From NCBI GenBank assembly GCA_965371355.1, contig CBDUYD010000073.1:1-14253 (forward strand): a stretch of DNA of 14,253 bases, given 5' to 3'. Both the position numbers and the translations under genes were made by a program. This document shows, piece by piece, positions 1-8,981 of this stretch; position 1 is the first letter of the stretch; each line of letters begins with the position of its first letter. Below the pieces are notes generated by a model. That model ran no database searches and was not told the origin of the DNA. It saw only the letters and a program-made list of their open reading frames with translations. This DNA comes from JASJHI01 sp965371355. GTDB taxonomy: Bacteria; Actinomycetota; Acidimicrobiia; Acidimicrobiales; Ilumatobacteraceae.

Positions 1-3000
1 GGATCGGATTCACCGAGTTCCCGGGCGCGCCGGGCGAGGCGATACTCGGCTGCGGGCTGCTCGGTCGCCTCGAAGTGGGTGATGCGCGCGATGCGGCAGT
101 CGTCGTCGACTTGCTCGACGACGAATCGATGGAACGGCTCGCCCCCGGGGGTGTCATCACGGAGTTCCACCAGCGCGAGTCGCTGGCCGCGCACCGCGAG
201 CACCCGCCGGCGTGCCACCCCGAACCCGAGCCGCCGAGCAACGTCGGGATCGCGGATCTCCGCAGGGTCGCCGATCAGCGGTTGCCCCGCCGCGTCTTCG
301 ATGGCCAGGTCGGCGGCGAACGATGCGGTGAAGCGTTCCCTGTCCTCGCGTCGCGCCCATGTGTTGGCCCTGGCGCCGACTTCGGCGGCGACGTTCCACA
401 ACTCGGACGCGGACACCGCGGCCTGCGACAGTTCGTCGAACTTCACCCTCGCGTCGTCGATCTGATCGTCGCCATACCGGTCGGTCCGCAGCACGAGACC
501 GGACTCTGCGCTTAGGACCTCCACGGTGTGTCGAACGTCGACCCGTACCGCACCGTCGGAACTCGCGACCCGCAGGTTCACCTCGGCCCATTCCACGGGC
601 CCGCTGCGGCCGTGGAAGCGGGCGATGAAGGTGAGCGCGTCACCAGGAACATCCGCCAGCGTGCGGACTCGATCGGCCATCTCCGCGTGGTCCTGGACAC
701 CCCACCCGAGCAGGCGATGATCGTGCTGGACGTAGGCGGTGTCCAGGAGTGCCAGCGCTCCGTCCGCGTCTCCGTCGTTGAGTGCCCCAAACCCGGCCGC
801 CCACAACCGAACCTTGTTGCGAACGGCGAGATCGTCGACCTCCTCGAGGTACAGGCGATCGAGTTCGGCGAGCGCGGCGCGGTAGTCGCTCGGGGCGAAC
901 AGGATGACGCGATCGAGAAGCCCCGGATGCGCCGTGCGCGCGATAGCGAGGAACTCGCTCACCGGCCCGTCTTGACCCTGCTCGGTTGTGAGCACCACAT
1001 GAGCCGCGACGACCGTCTCGCCGCGGCTGGCGAACGGCGTGGCTATGCCGCCCGCGCGCCCGGCAGGGCCGGGAAGCAACGCGAGGACGTCCTCCTGACC
1101 CTCGGCAGCACCCAACCCGATGAGTGTTCTGCGGTCGTCGAACAACACGTCGTCGGTGAGCAATTCGACCCAGGTCGTGGGCGACTCGACGAACTGCGTG
1201 ACCATCGCACGGAATGTGCGATCCGCCTCGTTCCACGGCTCGTCGAGTGATTCCGCGTCAGGCGCTGACGCGGGAGGCGGTGTCTGTGCAGTTTCGGTGG
1301 GCGGTCCGACGGCCGTGGACCCGGGAGCCCCGAGCAGCCCGAGATCGACCGAGGCACCCTTCGCGTCATATAGCGCCTCGGCTGCGCGGCGAGCCTCACG
1401 GGCGCCGGCGACATCGCCCGCCGCGGCTCGCACCCGGGCCAGCGCGACGTTGGCGTTGGCGTGGTCGATGACGATGTCGGTGCCCTCGGCCCGGGCGACC
1501 GCTTCCCCGGCCAGCCGGAGCGCTTCGTCGAGTTCCCCACGGGCGGCGAGGATCTCGGCCCGCGCGGTCTTGGCGGCGATCGCCGTCTGCGGGTTCTGGC
1601 CGGCGAGCGCCTCGCTGTCGGCGGCGAGCTCGGCCGCCTCGTCGAGCCGACCCTGCTGGAGCAGTGCCCGCGACAGATGGGCGGCCGCCTGGCCCGCGTC
1701 GGCACCGATCCCCAGCCGCCCGAGGCCCCCATACGCGGATCGCAGGTACGGCTCGGCGGCCTCGGGATCGCCGGCGAGCAGCTCGACGATCCCGCTGTAC
1801 AGCTCGGTCTCGAGCAGGCCGTGGCGATGGCCCAACTCCTCGACGGTCGCACGCGCCTCGGCGAGCATCGACCTGGCCGTGTCGAACCGGCCGCGCAGCG
1901 CTTCGAGCACCGCTTGGCAGCGCGTCGAGGTCGCTTCGACGCCGGGCGAGCCGGTGGTGATGCGCAGCAGGCGGATCACGTCGAGGCAGCGCCCTCCGGC
2001 TCGCGACACCGGGCTCGGACCCCACAGCGCGGCCACGGGGGCGGCGCCGAGGACCGCGGCCACGCGCCGCCCGTCGTCGGCGGCCCGCGCCGCGCCGAGC
2101 GCGAGATCGAGCTCGGCCTCGCACTCGCCGATCCGCCCGAGTCGGGCCAGCGCGCCCGCCCGCACGAGCCGGGCGTTCGCCTCGCCGGCCTTGTCGTCGA
2201 GCGAGGCGAGTTCGGCGGCCGCATCCGACGAGTCGCCCTCGGCCCGCTCGAGCCGGTCCGGCTCGGTGAGCATCGTCCGCTGCGCGTCGAACGCCTTCGC
2301 CCACGCCGTCAGCCGTGGATCGCCGTCGGACAGGCCCTCGAGCTGCTTGAGGAGCGGCACCGCACCGGCGACATCGCCGAGCGCGAACAGCGCCTCGCAC
2401 CCCAGCGTCAGCAGCTCGGGGCGGGCCTCAGCCTCGTCGTCGAGCCTCGTCACCGCACGAGCGGCGAGCGACCCGGCGGCGGCGAGATCGTCGGCCGCGA
2501 GTGCCCGCGCCGCGGCCGATCCGAGCACCTCCGCCGCCCGTCGTCCGATGGCGATCGTCTCGTCGTCGCCGAGGTCGAGCTGGAGCCGGTACTCGTGCGC
2601 CTGTTCGAGGTGGTACCCGATCGCCACCGCCTGCTCGCCGGCCACCGTCGCCGCGGTGTCCTCGATCCACGACGCCACCCTGAGATGCAGGTCGGCCCGC
2701 GTGCCCTTCAGCAGGCGCCGGTACGCGGCGTCCCGGATCAGCACATGGTGGAACCTGAACAGCGGCTCGTCGCCCCAGTACGTGCCGGTCGGTTCGACCA
2801 GTTCCTTGCGCCGCAGGTGGTCGAGTGTCGGCATCAGCCGGTCGGCGTCGCCCGGCGCGCTGATCGCCGCCACCGCCCCGAGCGGAAACTCGGGGCCGAC
2901 CACGGACGCGAGCTCGACCAGCCTCCGTTCATCGTCGGGCATCCGCTCGATCCGGCTCGACAGCAGTGACTGGATCGTGGGCGGGACCTCGACCGCGTCG

Positions 3001-4580
3001 GCGTCGATCGAGAGCTCCCACCGGCCGTCCGCCTCGACGATCACGTCGTCGTCGACGAGCATCCTCATCAGCTCGCGCACGAACAGCGGATTGCCTTCGG
3101 TCGACTCGGGGAGGCGTGCGAGGAGGTCGCGGGGGAGTGCGTCGCCGCCGACGAGCAGCGCGGCGAGTTCGGCCGTGGCCTCGGCGTCGAGCCCCTCGAG
3201 ATGGATCGATTCCGCGACCCGCCTGCCAGGTTCGGCGAGCCACGGCCGGATCTCGCGCAGTTCCGGACGTGCGAGCCCCAGCACGAGCGCCGGTGAATCC
3301 TGCACCCACTCCGCCAGGTGTTCGAGCAGGTCGAGCAAGAGCGGCTCGGCCCACTGGATGTCGTCGACGACGAGAACGGTCGGCTGGCGCCGACCGAGCG
3401 CCTCTGCGAGCCGGCGCACGGCGAAGAAGGTCTCCTCGGTCGAGCGGGTCGGTGCAGCGCCGACGAAGCTGCCGAGCAGGGCGGCCACCCGATCGGCGTC
3501 GTCGAGCCCGTCGTGCCCGTCGAGGAGGTGGGTCAGCTCGCCGACCATCTCTTCGGCCGTCATCGAGTCGTCGAGACCGGTGATCGAACGCAGCAGGTCG
3601 GCGATCGGCCCGAACGTCGTCCCTCCCGCACGCTCGCACCTCAGCTCGACCACCGTCGCTCGATCGGAGAGCGAGCGCTCGAACTCACGGGAGAGCCGGG
3701 TCTTGCCGACGCCGGGTGCGCCGATCACCGTGGCGAGCTGCAACGAACGGGTGGATATCGCCTCGTCGAAGACCGCGTGCAGGCGAGCCATCTCGTCGTC
3801 GCGGCCGACGAACGGGGTGGCCGACTCGTCGGGGGCGGCGAGCAGGTCGACGGCGCGATAGGTGCCGACCGGTCGGTTCTTGCCCTTCAGCTCGATCTCG
3901 CCGACCGACTCGAAGGCGATCGACGTGCGCGTCAGACGCCACGTGTCCTCACCGACGAACACCTGGCCCGGTCCGCACGCCGCCTCGAGCCTCGCCGCCG
4001 TGTTCAGCGGGTCGCCGACGAGGTCGGCGTCGTCGTCGGAGATGACGACCTCGCCCGTATTGATCCCGACCCGCAGCCCGACGTCGATGCCGAAGCGGTC
4101 GGCGATGTGCGTGCGAAGGGGAAGGAACCGCCGCTGGAGTTCGAGACCGGCCGCCACCGCACGGTCGGCATCGTCGACCCCGACCTCGGGGACGCCGAAC
4201 AGCACCATCGCGCCGTCGCCGATGAACTTGGCGACCGTCCCGTCCCACTCTCCGACCACCGCCTCGACCATCGAGTGGTAGCGGCCGAGGACGTCGCGTG
4301 ACGACTCGGCGTCGACACGTTCCTCCAGCGATGTCGAGCCGGCCAGATCGCAGAACATGACGGTGACCGTCTTGCGGACGGCGTCGTCCGTGGTCGGCGC
4401 TGCGGCCGCGGCGTCAGGCCCCGTGTCGGCATCGACCGGTGTGCCGCACTGGTCGCAGAAGCGGGCCTCCGGCGCGAGATCGTGACCGCACGATGCGCAG
4501 GGCTCGACGAGGGGTGCCGCGCACCCCGCACAGAACTTCGCGCCAGGCCGGTTCGTCCGGCCACAATCGGAACAGTCCAC
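1..4580 (-). CDS. Class III adenylate cyclase with N-terminal double zinc ribbon, AAA-type ATPase, TPR-like region and three SnoaL-like repeats (C-terminus cut by window edge)
   Basis: One open frame of 1526 codons runs from a GTG at 4580 off the left edge; GGAGG at 4588-4592 (spacer 7) supports this start. Residues 3-45 hold four CxxC pairs, a double zinc ribbon. Residues about 70-245 are a class III cyclase domain with the full catalytic set: metal aspartates D78 and D122, adenine-selecting K118 and D186, and N193 and R197, at spacings like those of mycobacterial Rv1625c, so cAMP synthesis is expected. An AAA_16-like ATPase follows: Walker A GAPGVGKT at 287-294, Walker B VVDDIQW near 404-410, GNPLFVRE at 496-503. 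Residues about 600-1080 are Ala/Leu/Arg-rich helices typical of TPRs. The rest carries three NTF2/SnoaL-like units (near 1115-1240, 1250-1375 and 1390-1500). No membrane segment was seen, so it is probably a cytosolic signal-integrating cyclase. Its input ligand is unknown. Confidence 0.9.
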   Translation of the reverse strand, partial: MDCSDCGRTNRPGAKFCAGCAAPLVEPCASCGHDLAPEARFCDQCGTPVDADTGPDAAAAAPTTDDAVRKTVTVMFCDLAGSTSLEERVDAESSRDVLGRYHSMVEAVVGEWDGTVAKFIGDGAMVLFGVPEVGVDDADRAVAAGLELQRRFLPLRTHIADRFGIDVGLRVGINTGEVVISDDDADLVGDPLNTAARLEAACGPGQVFVGEDTWRLTRTSIAFESVGEIELKGKNRPVGTYRAVDLLAAPDESATPFVGRDDEMARLHAVFDEAISTRSLQLATVIGAPGVGKTRLSREFERSLSDRATVVELRCERAGGTTFGPIADLLRSITGLDDSMTAEEMVGELTHLLDGHDGLDDADRVAALLGSFVGAAPTRSTEETFFAVRRLAEALGRRQPTVLVVDDIQWAEPLLLDLLEHLAEWVQDSPALVLGLARPELREIRPWLAEPGRRVAESIHLEGLDAEATAELAALLVGGDALPRDLLARLPESTEGNPLFVRELMRMLVDDDVIVEADGRWELSIDADAVEVPPTIQSLLSSRIERMPDDERRLVELASVVGPEFPLGAVAAISAPGDADRLMPTLDHLRRKELVEPTGTYWGDEPLFRFHHVLIRDAAYRRLLKGTRADLHLRVASWIEDTAATVAGEQAVAIGYHLEQAHEYRLQLDLGDDETIAIGRRAAEVLGSAAARALAADDLAAAGSLAARAVTRLDDEAEARPELLTLGCEALFALGDVAGAVPLLKQLEGLSDGDPRLTAWAKAFDAQRTMLTEPDRLERAEGDSSDAAAELASLDDKAGEANARLVRAGALARLGRIGECEAELDLALGAARAADDGRRVAAVLGAAPVAALWGPSPVSRAGGRCLDVIRLLRITTGSPGVEATSTRCQAVLEALRGRFDTARSMLAEARATVEELGHRHGLLETELYSGIVELLAGDPEAAEPYLRSAYGGLGRLGIGADAGQAAAHLSRALLQQGRLDEAAELAADSEALAGQNPQTAIAAKTARAEILAARGELDEALRLAGEAVARAEGTDIVIDHANANVALARVRAAAGDVAGAREARRAAEALYDAKGASVDLGLLGAPGSTAVGPPTETAQTPPPASAPDAESLDEPWNEADRTFRAMVTQFVESPTTWVELLTDDVLFDDRRTLIGLGAAEGQEDVLALLPGPAGRAGGIATPFASRGETVVAAHVVLTTEQGQDGPVSEFLAIARTAHPGLLDRVILFAPSDYRAALAELDRLYLEEVDDLAVRNKVRLWAAGFGALNDGDADGALALLDTAYVQHDHRLLGWGVQDHAEMADRVRTLADVPGDALTFIARFHGRSGPVEWAEVNLRVASSDGAVRVDVRHTVEVLSAESGLVLRTDRYGDDQIDDARVKFDELSQAAVSASELWNVAAEVGARANTWARREDRERFTASFAADLAIEDAAGQPLIGDPAEIRDPDVARRLGFGVARRRVLAVRGQRLALVELRDDTPGGEPFHRFVVEQVDDDCRIARITHFEATEQPAAEYRLARRARELGESD

Positions 4581-4694
4581 GGACCCCCCTCCGTACCGAC
4601 AGTGTGGCTCATCAGGGTATTCGCAACCAGCGGGTACGCGTCACAGGCGCCCCGCGGCGGTCCGGGCTCCGGCGGCGCTACGTAAGCTCGCGTC
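4581..4694. promoter_or_regulatory. Divergent promoter region between the cyclase gene and nnr
   Basis: This 114-bp gap separates two outward-facing genes and must hold both promoters. On the minus strand a TACCCT box (4614-4619) lies about 26 nt before the ribosome-binding GGAGG of the cyclase. On the plus strand TAAGCT (4683-4688, overlapping TACGTA at 4679-4684) ends six bases before the GTG of nnr, which would place the transcript start on or next to the start codon. No convincing -35 hexamer was found for either. Assignments rest on TANNNT similarity only. Confidence 0.4.
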
Positions 4695-6056
4695 GTGCAA
4701 CCGATCGTGACGCCCGACGAGATGAACGCGATCGACGCGGCTGCCACCGAGCCCGTCGACGTGCTGATCGGCCGCGCCGGCCGCGCGGTCGCCCGGGTGG
4801 CGATCGAAATGCTGGGCGGCGTGTACGGACGCACCGTCAACGCGATCGTCGGGCCCGGGAACAACGGCGCCGACGGCCGCATCGCGGCCGGCGTGCTGCG
4901 TCGCCGGGGAGTTCGCGTGCGCGAGTTCGAGCTGTCGGCCCTCACCCCCACCACCGTGCTCCCGGACGCCGATCTCGTGATCGACGCCGCGTTCGGGACC
5001 GGCTTCCGGGGCGACTGGACCTCGCCTGATGTCGGCGACGCCATCGTGCTGGCGGTCGACGTGCCGAGCGGTCTGAACGCGCTCACCGGTATCGCGGGTC
5101 CGGGAGTGCTCCGCGCCGACCGGACGGTCACGTTCCAGGCCCTCAAGCCGGGTCTGCTGCTCGCCGACGGACCGGATCTGGCCGGCGAGATCACCATCGC
5201 CGAGATCGGACTCGACGTGACCCGGACGACTACCCACCTCGTCGGACGGAGCGACGTCGCCGCGTGGTGGCCCTCGCGCTCGCGAGACGCCCACAAGTGG
5301 CGCTCGGCACTGCGGGTGATCGCCGGCAGCCCGGCGATGCTCGGAGCGGCGCGACTGAGCGCGGCTGCGGCGGCTCGTGCCGGGAGCGGGTTGGTTTCGC
5401 TGTCGAGCCCGGGCACCGCCCCTCACGCCCGCGACGAGATCGTGCAGCCGACGATCCCGTCGGAGTCGTGGGCACAGGCCGTGCTCGCCGACCTCGACCG
5501 GTTTTCGGCGCTCGCCGTCGGTCCGGGCCTGGGGCGCTCGCCGGCGGCGATGGAGTCGGTGGTCGAGCTCGTCGCGGCAGCTCGGTGTCCCGTCGTCATC
5601 GACGGCGATGGCATCTCGGCGTTCGCGGTCGGCTCGGTAGAGGCACGCGCCTCGCTGCGGTCGCGCACCGAGCCGACGATCCTCACGCCGCACGATCGCG
5701 AGTTCGAGATCCTCACCGGCGAGCGTCCCGGTCCCGATCGCATCAAGTCGGTTCGAGAGGCGGCGGCCGATCTCGACTGCTCCGTTCTCCTGAAGGGGCC
5801 TGCGACGATCGTCGCCGCGCCCGATGGCCGGGTGCTCGTCGTCGACCACGGCGACGAGCGGCTGGCGACGGCTGGGTCGGGCGATGTGCTGACCGGCATG
5901 ATCGGGGCCGCTCTCGCGGCCGGGGCACCCGCTCTCGAGGCTGCGGCCGCCGCGGCCTGGCTGCACGCCGAGGCCGCGCGGCTCGTGCCGGCCGTCGGTC
6001 TACTCGCCGGCGACCTCGTCGAGTCGATGCCCCGCGCCCTGGCAGGGCTCGTGTGA
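4695..6056 (+). CDS. nnr: Bifunctional NAD(P)H-hydrate epimerase / ADP-dependent NAD(P)H-hydrate dehydratase
   Basis: This 453-residue protein repairs damaged, hydrated NADH and NADPH. The N-terminal YjeF_N domain epimerises the R and S hydrates; the C-terminal ribokinase-like domain dehydrates the S form with ADP. In the N-domain, GPGNNGADG at 53-61 matches the family GNNGGDG loop with Gly changed to Ala, and DVPSGLNALTG at 122-132 is the second signature. The C-domain begins near HKW (200-202) and shows VGPGLG (275-280), DGDG (303-306), TPHDREF (331-337), LKGPATIV (366-373) and AGSGDVLTG (393-401) with the catalytic D397. The GTG start fits the family N-terminus and has no clear Shine-Dalgarno, in line with a leaderless transcript. 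It is the first gene of a six-gene operon; its stop overlaps the alr start. Confidence 0.93.
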   Translation: MQPIVTPDEMNAIDAAATEPVDVLIGRAGRAVARVAIEMLGGVYGRTVNAIVGPGNNGADGRIAAGVLRRRGVRVREFELSALTPTTVLPDADLVIDAAFGTGFRGDWTSPDVGDAIVLAVDVPSGLNALTGIAGPGVLRADRTVTFQALKPGLLLADGPDLAGEITIAEIGLDVTRTTTHLVGRSDVAAWWPSRSRDAHKWRSALRVIAGSPAMLGAARLSAAAAARAGSGLVSLSSPGTAPHARDEIVQPTIPSESWAQAVLADLDRFSALAVGPGLGRSPAAMESVVELVAAARCPVVIDGDGISAFAVGSVEARASLRSRTEPTILTPHDREFEILTGERPGPDRIKSVREAAADLDCSVLLKGPATIVAAPDGRVLVVDHGDERLATAGSGDVLTGMIGAALAAGAPALEAAAAAAWLHAEAARLVPAVGLLAGDLVESMPRALAGLV

Positions 6057-7198
6057 TCTCCGAGACACGATGGGCCTGGGCCGAGATCGACCTCGACGCG
6101 GTCACCGGCAACGTCGAGGTGATCCGCGAGCGGGTCGCGCCATCAGCCGTGTGGGCGGTGGTGAAGGCCAATGGATACGGGCATGGTGCGGTCGACGTGG
6201 CCCGAGCGGCGATCGCCGGCGGCGCCGAGGGATTGTGTGTCGCGCTCGTCACCGAGGGGATCGAACTCCGGCAGGCGGGCATCGACGCCCCGATCCTCCT
6301 GCTCAGCGAACAGCCGCCGCAGACCGCGGCGCTGATCGTCGAGCACCGCCTCACGCCCACCGTCTACACGCTCGACGCCATCGAGGCACTCGCCGCGCCC
6401 GACGGCGCCGAGCTGCCCGTCCACCTCAAGATCGACACGGGCATGCAGCGCGTTGGCGCGCATCCCGGCGAGGCGGCCGCGCTCGCCGCCGCGATCGCCG
6501 ACCGTTCGCCGCGACTGCGCCTGGCGGGCATCTACACGCACCTCGCCGTCGCCGACGATCCTCTCGACGACTTCACCACCGAGCAACTCGTCCTCTTCGA
6601 CGAGGTGCTCGAGTCGCTGCCGCCCGAGACCCTGCGGACGACGCCGGCGATCCACGCCGCCAACTCGGCCGCTGCGCTCGCCCATCCCGCCGCCCGGCGC
6701 TCGTTGGTGCGGGCCGGGATCGCCATCTACGGCATCTCGCCCGGACCGGGAGTCGACCACCTCACCGGCGACCTGCGGCCGGCGATGTCGGTGCACACGA
6801 TCGTCTCCCACGTCAAGCGGGCGCCCCTCGGAAGTCGCGTGTCGTACGGGCTGCGTCACCGCTTTACGCGTGACACCACTCTCGCCACCGTGCCGGTCGG
6901 GTACGCCGACGGTGTGCCGCGCCGGCTCTTCGAGGTCGGGGGCGAGGTGTTGATCGGCGGTCGCAGGTGCCCGATCGTCGGCGCGGTCACGATGGACCAG
7001 CTGATGATCGACTGCGGCGACACCGATGTCCGCGTGGGCGACGAGGTGGTGCTGATCGGCGAGCAGGAGGGGCCTGACGGCGTCGAGCGGATCCGCGCCG
7101 AGGAGTGGGCCGACCGGCTCGGCACGATCGGCTACGAGATCGTGTGCGGCATCAGCAGCCGCATGCCCCGCGTGCCGCGCCGTAGCATCGAGAGCTGA
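6053..7198 (+). CDS. alr: Alanine racemase
   Basis: This PLP enzyme of 381 residues interconverts L- and D-alanine to supply peptidoglycan synthesis in the cytoplasm. The PLP-binding lysine is K38 in the signature VVKANGYGHG. The opposite-face catalytic tyrosine is Y265 in VSYGLRH, the same number as in the Geobacillus enzyme. Further family motifs are KIDTGMQRVG, NSAAAL, RAGIAIYG and VTMDQLMID. An N-terminal TIM barrel (about 10-240) is followed by the beta domain (about 245-381), so the protein is complete. The start is the GTG at 6053, which shares a GTGA overlap with the nnr stop and implies translational coupling. The frame is open further upstream, but those codons lie inside nnr and do not resemble alanine racemase. 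Confidence 0.96.
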   Translation: MISETRWAWAEIDLDAVTGNVEVIRERVAPSAVWAVVKANGYGHGAVDVARAAIAGGAEGLCVALVTEGIELRQAGIDAPILLLSEQPPQTAALIVEHRLTPTVYTLDAIEALAAPDGAELPVHLKIDTGMQRVGAHPGEAAALAAAIADRSPRLRLAGIYTHLAVADDPLDDFTTEQLVLFDEVLESLPPETLRTTPAIHAANSAAALAHPAARRSLVRAGIAIYGISPGPGVDHLTGDLRPAMSVHTIVSHVKRAPLGSRVSYGLRHRFTRDTTLATVPVGYADGVPRRLFEVGGEVLIGGRRCPIVGAVTMDQLMIDCGDTDVRVGDEVVLIGEQEGPDGVERIRAEEWADRLGTIGYEIVCGISSRMPRVPRRSIES

Positions 7199-7735
7199 AT
7201 GCTGCAGCTCCGCGCATCATCGCTGTCCGATACGCACGCCATCGCCGGCGCCCTCGCGGCGCTCGTCCGCGAAGGCGACATCATCGTGCTGTCCGGCGAG
7301 ATGGGGGCGGGCAAGACCGCGTTCGCACAGGGCTTCGGACGCGCCCTCGGGGTGACCGAGCCGATCACGTCCCCGACGTTCACGCTGGTGCACAGCTATG
7401 ACTGCGGCAAGCTCACGATGCACCACGCCGATCTGTATCGGCTCGATCGCACCACCGAGGTGGCCGACCTCGCGCTCGCCGAGCTGGCCGAGTTCCATGG
7501 CGTCGTGCTCGTCGAGTGGGGCGACGTCGCCGACGCGTCGTTCGGCGATCACCTCGTGGTGCACCTCGACGCGGAGATCGATCCCGATCTCGATGTCGAT
7601 CTCGATGAAGACACGTCGCTCGAGTCCGGGTTCGGCCTCGATGATCGGCGACTGATCGAGCTGTCGGCGGTCGGTCCGACCTGGGCATCGCGGTGGAGCC
7701 TCGTCACCGCTGCCGTCGAGGAGTTCCGGTGCTGA
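7199..7735 (+). CDS. tsaE: tRNA threonylcarbamoyladenosine biosynthesis ATPase TsaE
   Basis: TsaE is the ATPase that powers turnover of the TsaB-TsaD complex, which adds threonylcarbamoyl to A37 of ANN-decoding tRNAs. The 178-residue product has Walker A GEMGAGKT at 33-40, then the diagnostic SPTFTLVHSY, HHADLYRL and VLVEWGD. The ATG directly follows the alr stop with no spacer. Residues about 124-145 form a strongly acidic, repetitive insert (alternating Asp with Leu/Val) that splits the usual C-terminal strand region; the underlying DNA repeats GATCTCGAT-like units. The protein is somewhat longer than the roughly 150-residue family norm because of it. The last codons overlap the start of tsaB by 7 nt. 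Confidence 0.95.
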   Translation: MLQLRASSLSDTHAIAGALAALVREGDIIVLSGEMGAGKTAFAQGFGRALGVTEPITSPTFTLVHSYDCGKLTMHHADLYRLDRTTEVADLALAELAEFHGVVLVEWGDVADASFGDHLVVHLDAEIDPDLDVDLDEDTSLESGFGLDDRRLIELSAVGPTWASRWSLVTAAVEEFRC

Positions 7736-8424
7736 TCCTCGGGATCGAGACCGCCACCGAGCGCGTCAGCGTCGCGATCGGCGGCCACGAGGGTGTGATC
7801 GGGTTGTTCGAGATTACCAAGGGCCGCCGTCACGCCGAGACGCTCGTTCCGGCGATCGAGTTCGTCTGCGACCGGGCCGAGATCGCGCTCGGCGAGATCG
7901 GGGTCGTCGCCGTCGACGTCGGACCCGGTCTGTTCACCGGCCTCCGGGTCGGGCTTGCGTCCGGCAAGGCGATCGCGCACGCGTTGCGCGTCCCGATGAT
8001 CGGTATCTCGTCGCTCGACCTGCTCGCTTTCCCGTGCCGCCACACCGAGCGCGTCGTCGTGCCGGTGATCGACGCCCGCCGCGGCGAGGTGTTCTACGCG
8101 ATGTACCGCCAGGTCCCCGGCGGCACACAGCAGGTCGCGCCGCCCACGGTGGGTCCGGTCGACGAACTCGTCGCCGACCTGCTCGCCCGCAGCCAGGACG
8201 CGCTGCTCGTCGGTGACGGCGCACTGCGCTACCGCGACGAGATCCTCGAGGGATTCCACGTCGAGTTCGGCGGCGACGCCCATCCGTCGGCCGCTCCGCT
8301 GGTACAACTCGCCCACGCACGCGCGCTGCGCGAGGAGTGGGTCAACCCGTGGGAGATCGAGCCCGCCTACCTGCGCGCGCCCGACGCCAAGATCAACTGG
8401 TCGACCCGGATGTCGCGATCGTGA
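7729..8424 (+). CDS. tsaB: tRNA threonylcarbamoyladenosine biosynthesis protein TsaB
   Basis: TsaB is the catalytically inactive ASKHA-fold partner of TsaD in the t6A transferase complex. The 231-residue product opens with ILGIETATERVSVAI, the normal TsaB N-terminus. It carries HAETLVPAIE, VDVGPGLFTGLRVGLASGKA (the family GPGSFTGLR motif with Ser to Leu, 65-75) and VIDARRGEVFYA. The GTG at 7729 is chosen because the conserved N-terminus starts there; an upstream start at 7693 would only add residues read from inside tsaE. It overlaps tsaE by 7 nt and rimI by 4 nt (GTGA), so expression is probably coupled to both. Confidence 0.95.
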   Translation: MLILGIETATERVSVAIGGHEGVIGLFEITKGRRHAETLVPAIEFVCDRAEIALGEIGVVAVDVGPGLFTGLRVGLASGKAIAHALRVPMIGISSLDLLAFPCRHTERVVVPVIDARRGEVFYAMYRQVPGGTQQVAPPTVGPVDELVADLLARSQDALLVGDGALRYRDEILEGFHVEFGGDAHPSAAPLVQLAHARALREEWVNPWEIEPAYLRAPDAKINWSTRMSRS

Positions 8425-8981
8425 GCGTGATCGAACGGCTCCTCGGACGTGAGCAGGCCGACTCGCTCGTCGTCGAACCGATGCGACGCCGCGACGTGCG
8501 GCGCGGTGTCCAGGAGATCGAGGACGCCAGCCACCCGCGCCCGTGGTCGCGCAGCGTGTTCGTCACCGAACTCGACCAGATGCGCAGGGGCTCGCGTCAC
8601 TACCTCCTCGCCCGCTACCGCCGCGAGATCATCGGCTACGCCGGGCTGTGGTTCACCGCCGACGAAGCGCACGTCACCAACGTCGCCGTGCGGTCCGATC
8701 AGCGCCGGACCGGGGTGGCGTCGCAGTTGATGCTCGCGCTCGCCGACGTGGCGATCGACCGGAAGTGTTCGGCGTGGACGCTCGAGGTCCGCGTCTCGGG
8801 AACCGGCGCGCAGGAGCTGTACCGCAGGTTCGGCTTCGCCCCGGCCGGCGTCCGCAAGCGCTACTACGAGAACAGCGAGGACGCCATCGTGATGTGGTGC
8901 CACGACATCCAATCCGGCGACTATCGGTCGACGCTCGACGCCATCGGGGCGATCGTCTCAGACGTCGGGGGGAGGCCGTGA
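8421..8981 (+). CDS. rimI: RimI-like ribosomal protein / N-terminal acetyltransferase (GNAT)
   Basis: This GNAT-family enzyme moves acetyl from acetyl-CoA to a protein N-terminus (classically ribosomal protein bS18). Visible are the HPRPWSRSVF substrate-side motif, the acetyl-CoA loop RRTGVA (95-100), LEVRVSG with the expected catalytic glutamate E122, and ELYRRFGF with the expected tyrosine Y134, then RKRYYENSEDAIVM. At 186 residues it is longer than E. coli RimI (about 148), with roughly 20 extra residues at each end. Start GTG 8421 overlaps the tsaB stop; GTG 8427 is an alternative in the same frame. Its position between tsaB and tsaD is the usual actinobacterial arrangement. The true substrate cannot be read from sequence. 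Confidence 0.9.
   Translation: MSVIERLLGREQADSLVVEPMRRRDVRRGVQEIEDASHPRPWSRSVFVTELDQMRRGSRHYLLARYRREIIGYAGLWFTADEAHVTNVAVRSDQRRTGVASQLMLALADVAIDRKCSAWTLEVRVSGTGAQELYRRFGFAPAGVRKRYYENSEDAIVMWCHDIQSGDYRSTLDAIGAIVSDVGGRP

Noticed and set aside
1120..3861. Long plus-strand open frames (1120-3861, 1461-2969, 3318-4301) opposite the cyclase gene
   Set aside because: They are antisense to a frame with full domain signatures; their products are Ser/Arg/Ala-rich low-complexity sequence with no family motif, a usual result of high GC.
4641..5966. 441-residue minus-strand open frame opposite nnr
   Set aside because: Lies entirely across a well-recognised gene, with no motif and a composition typical of an antisense shadow.
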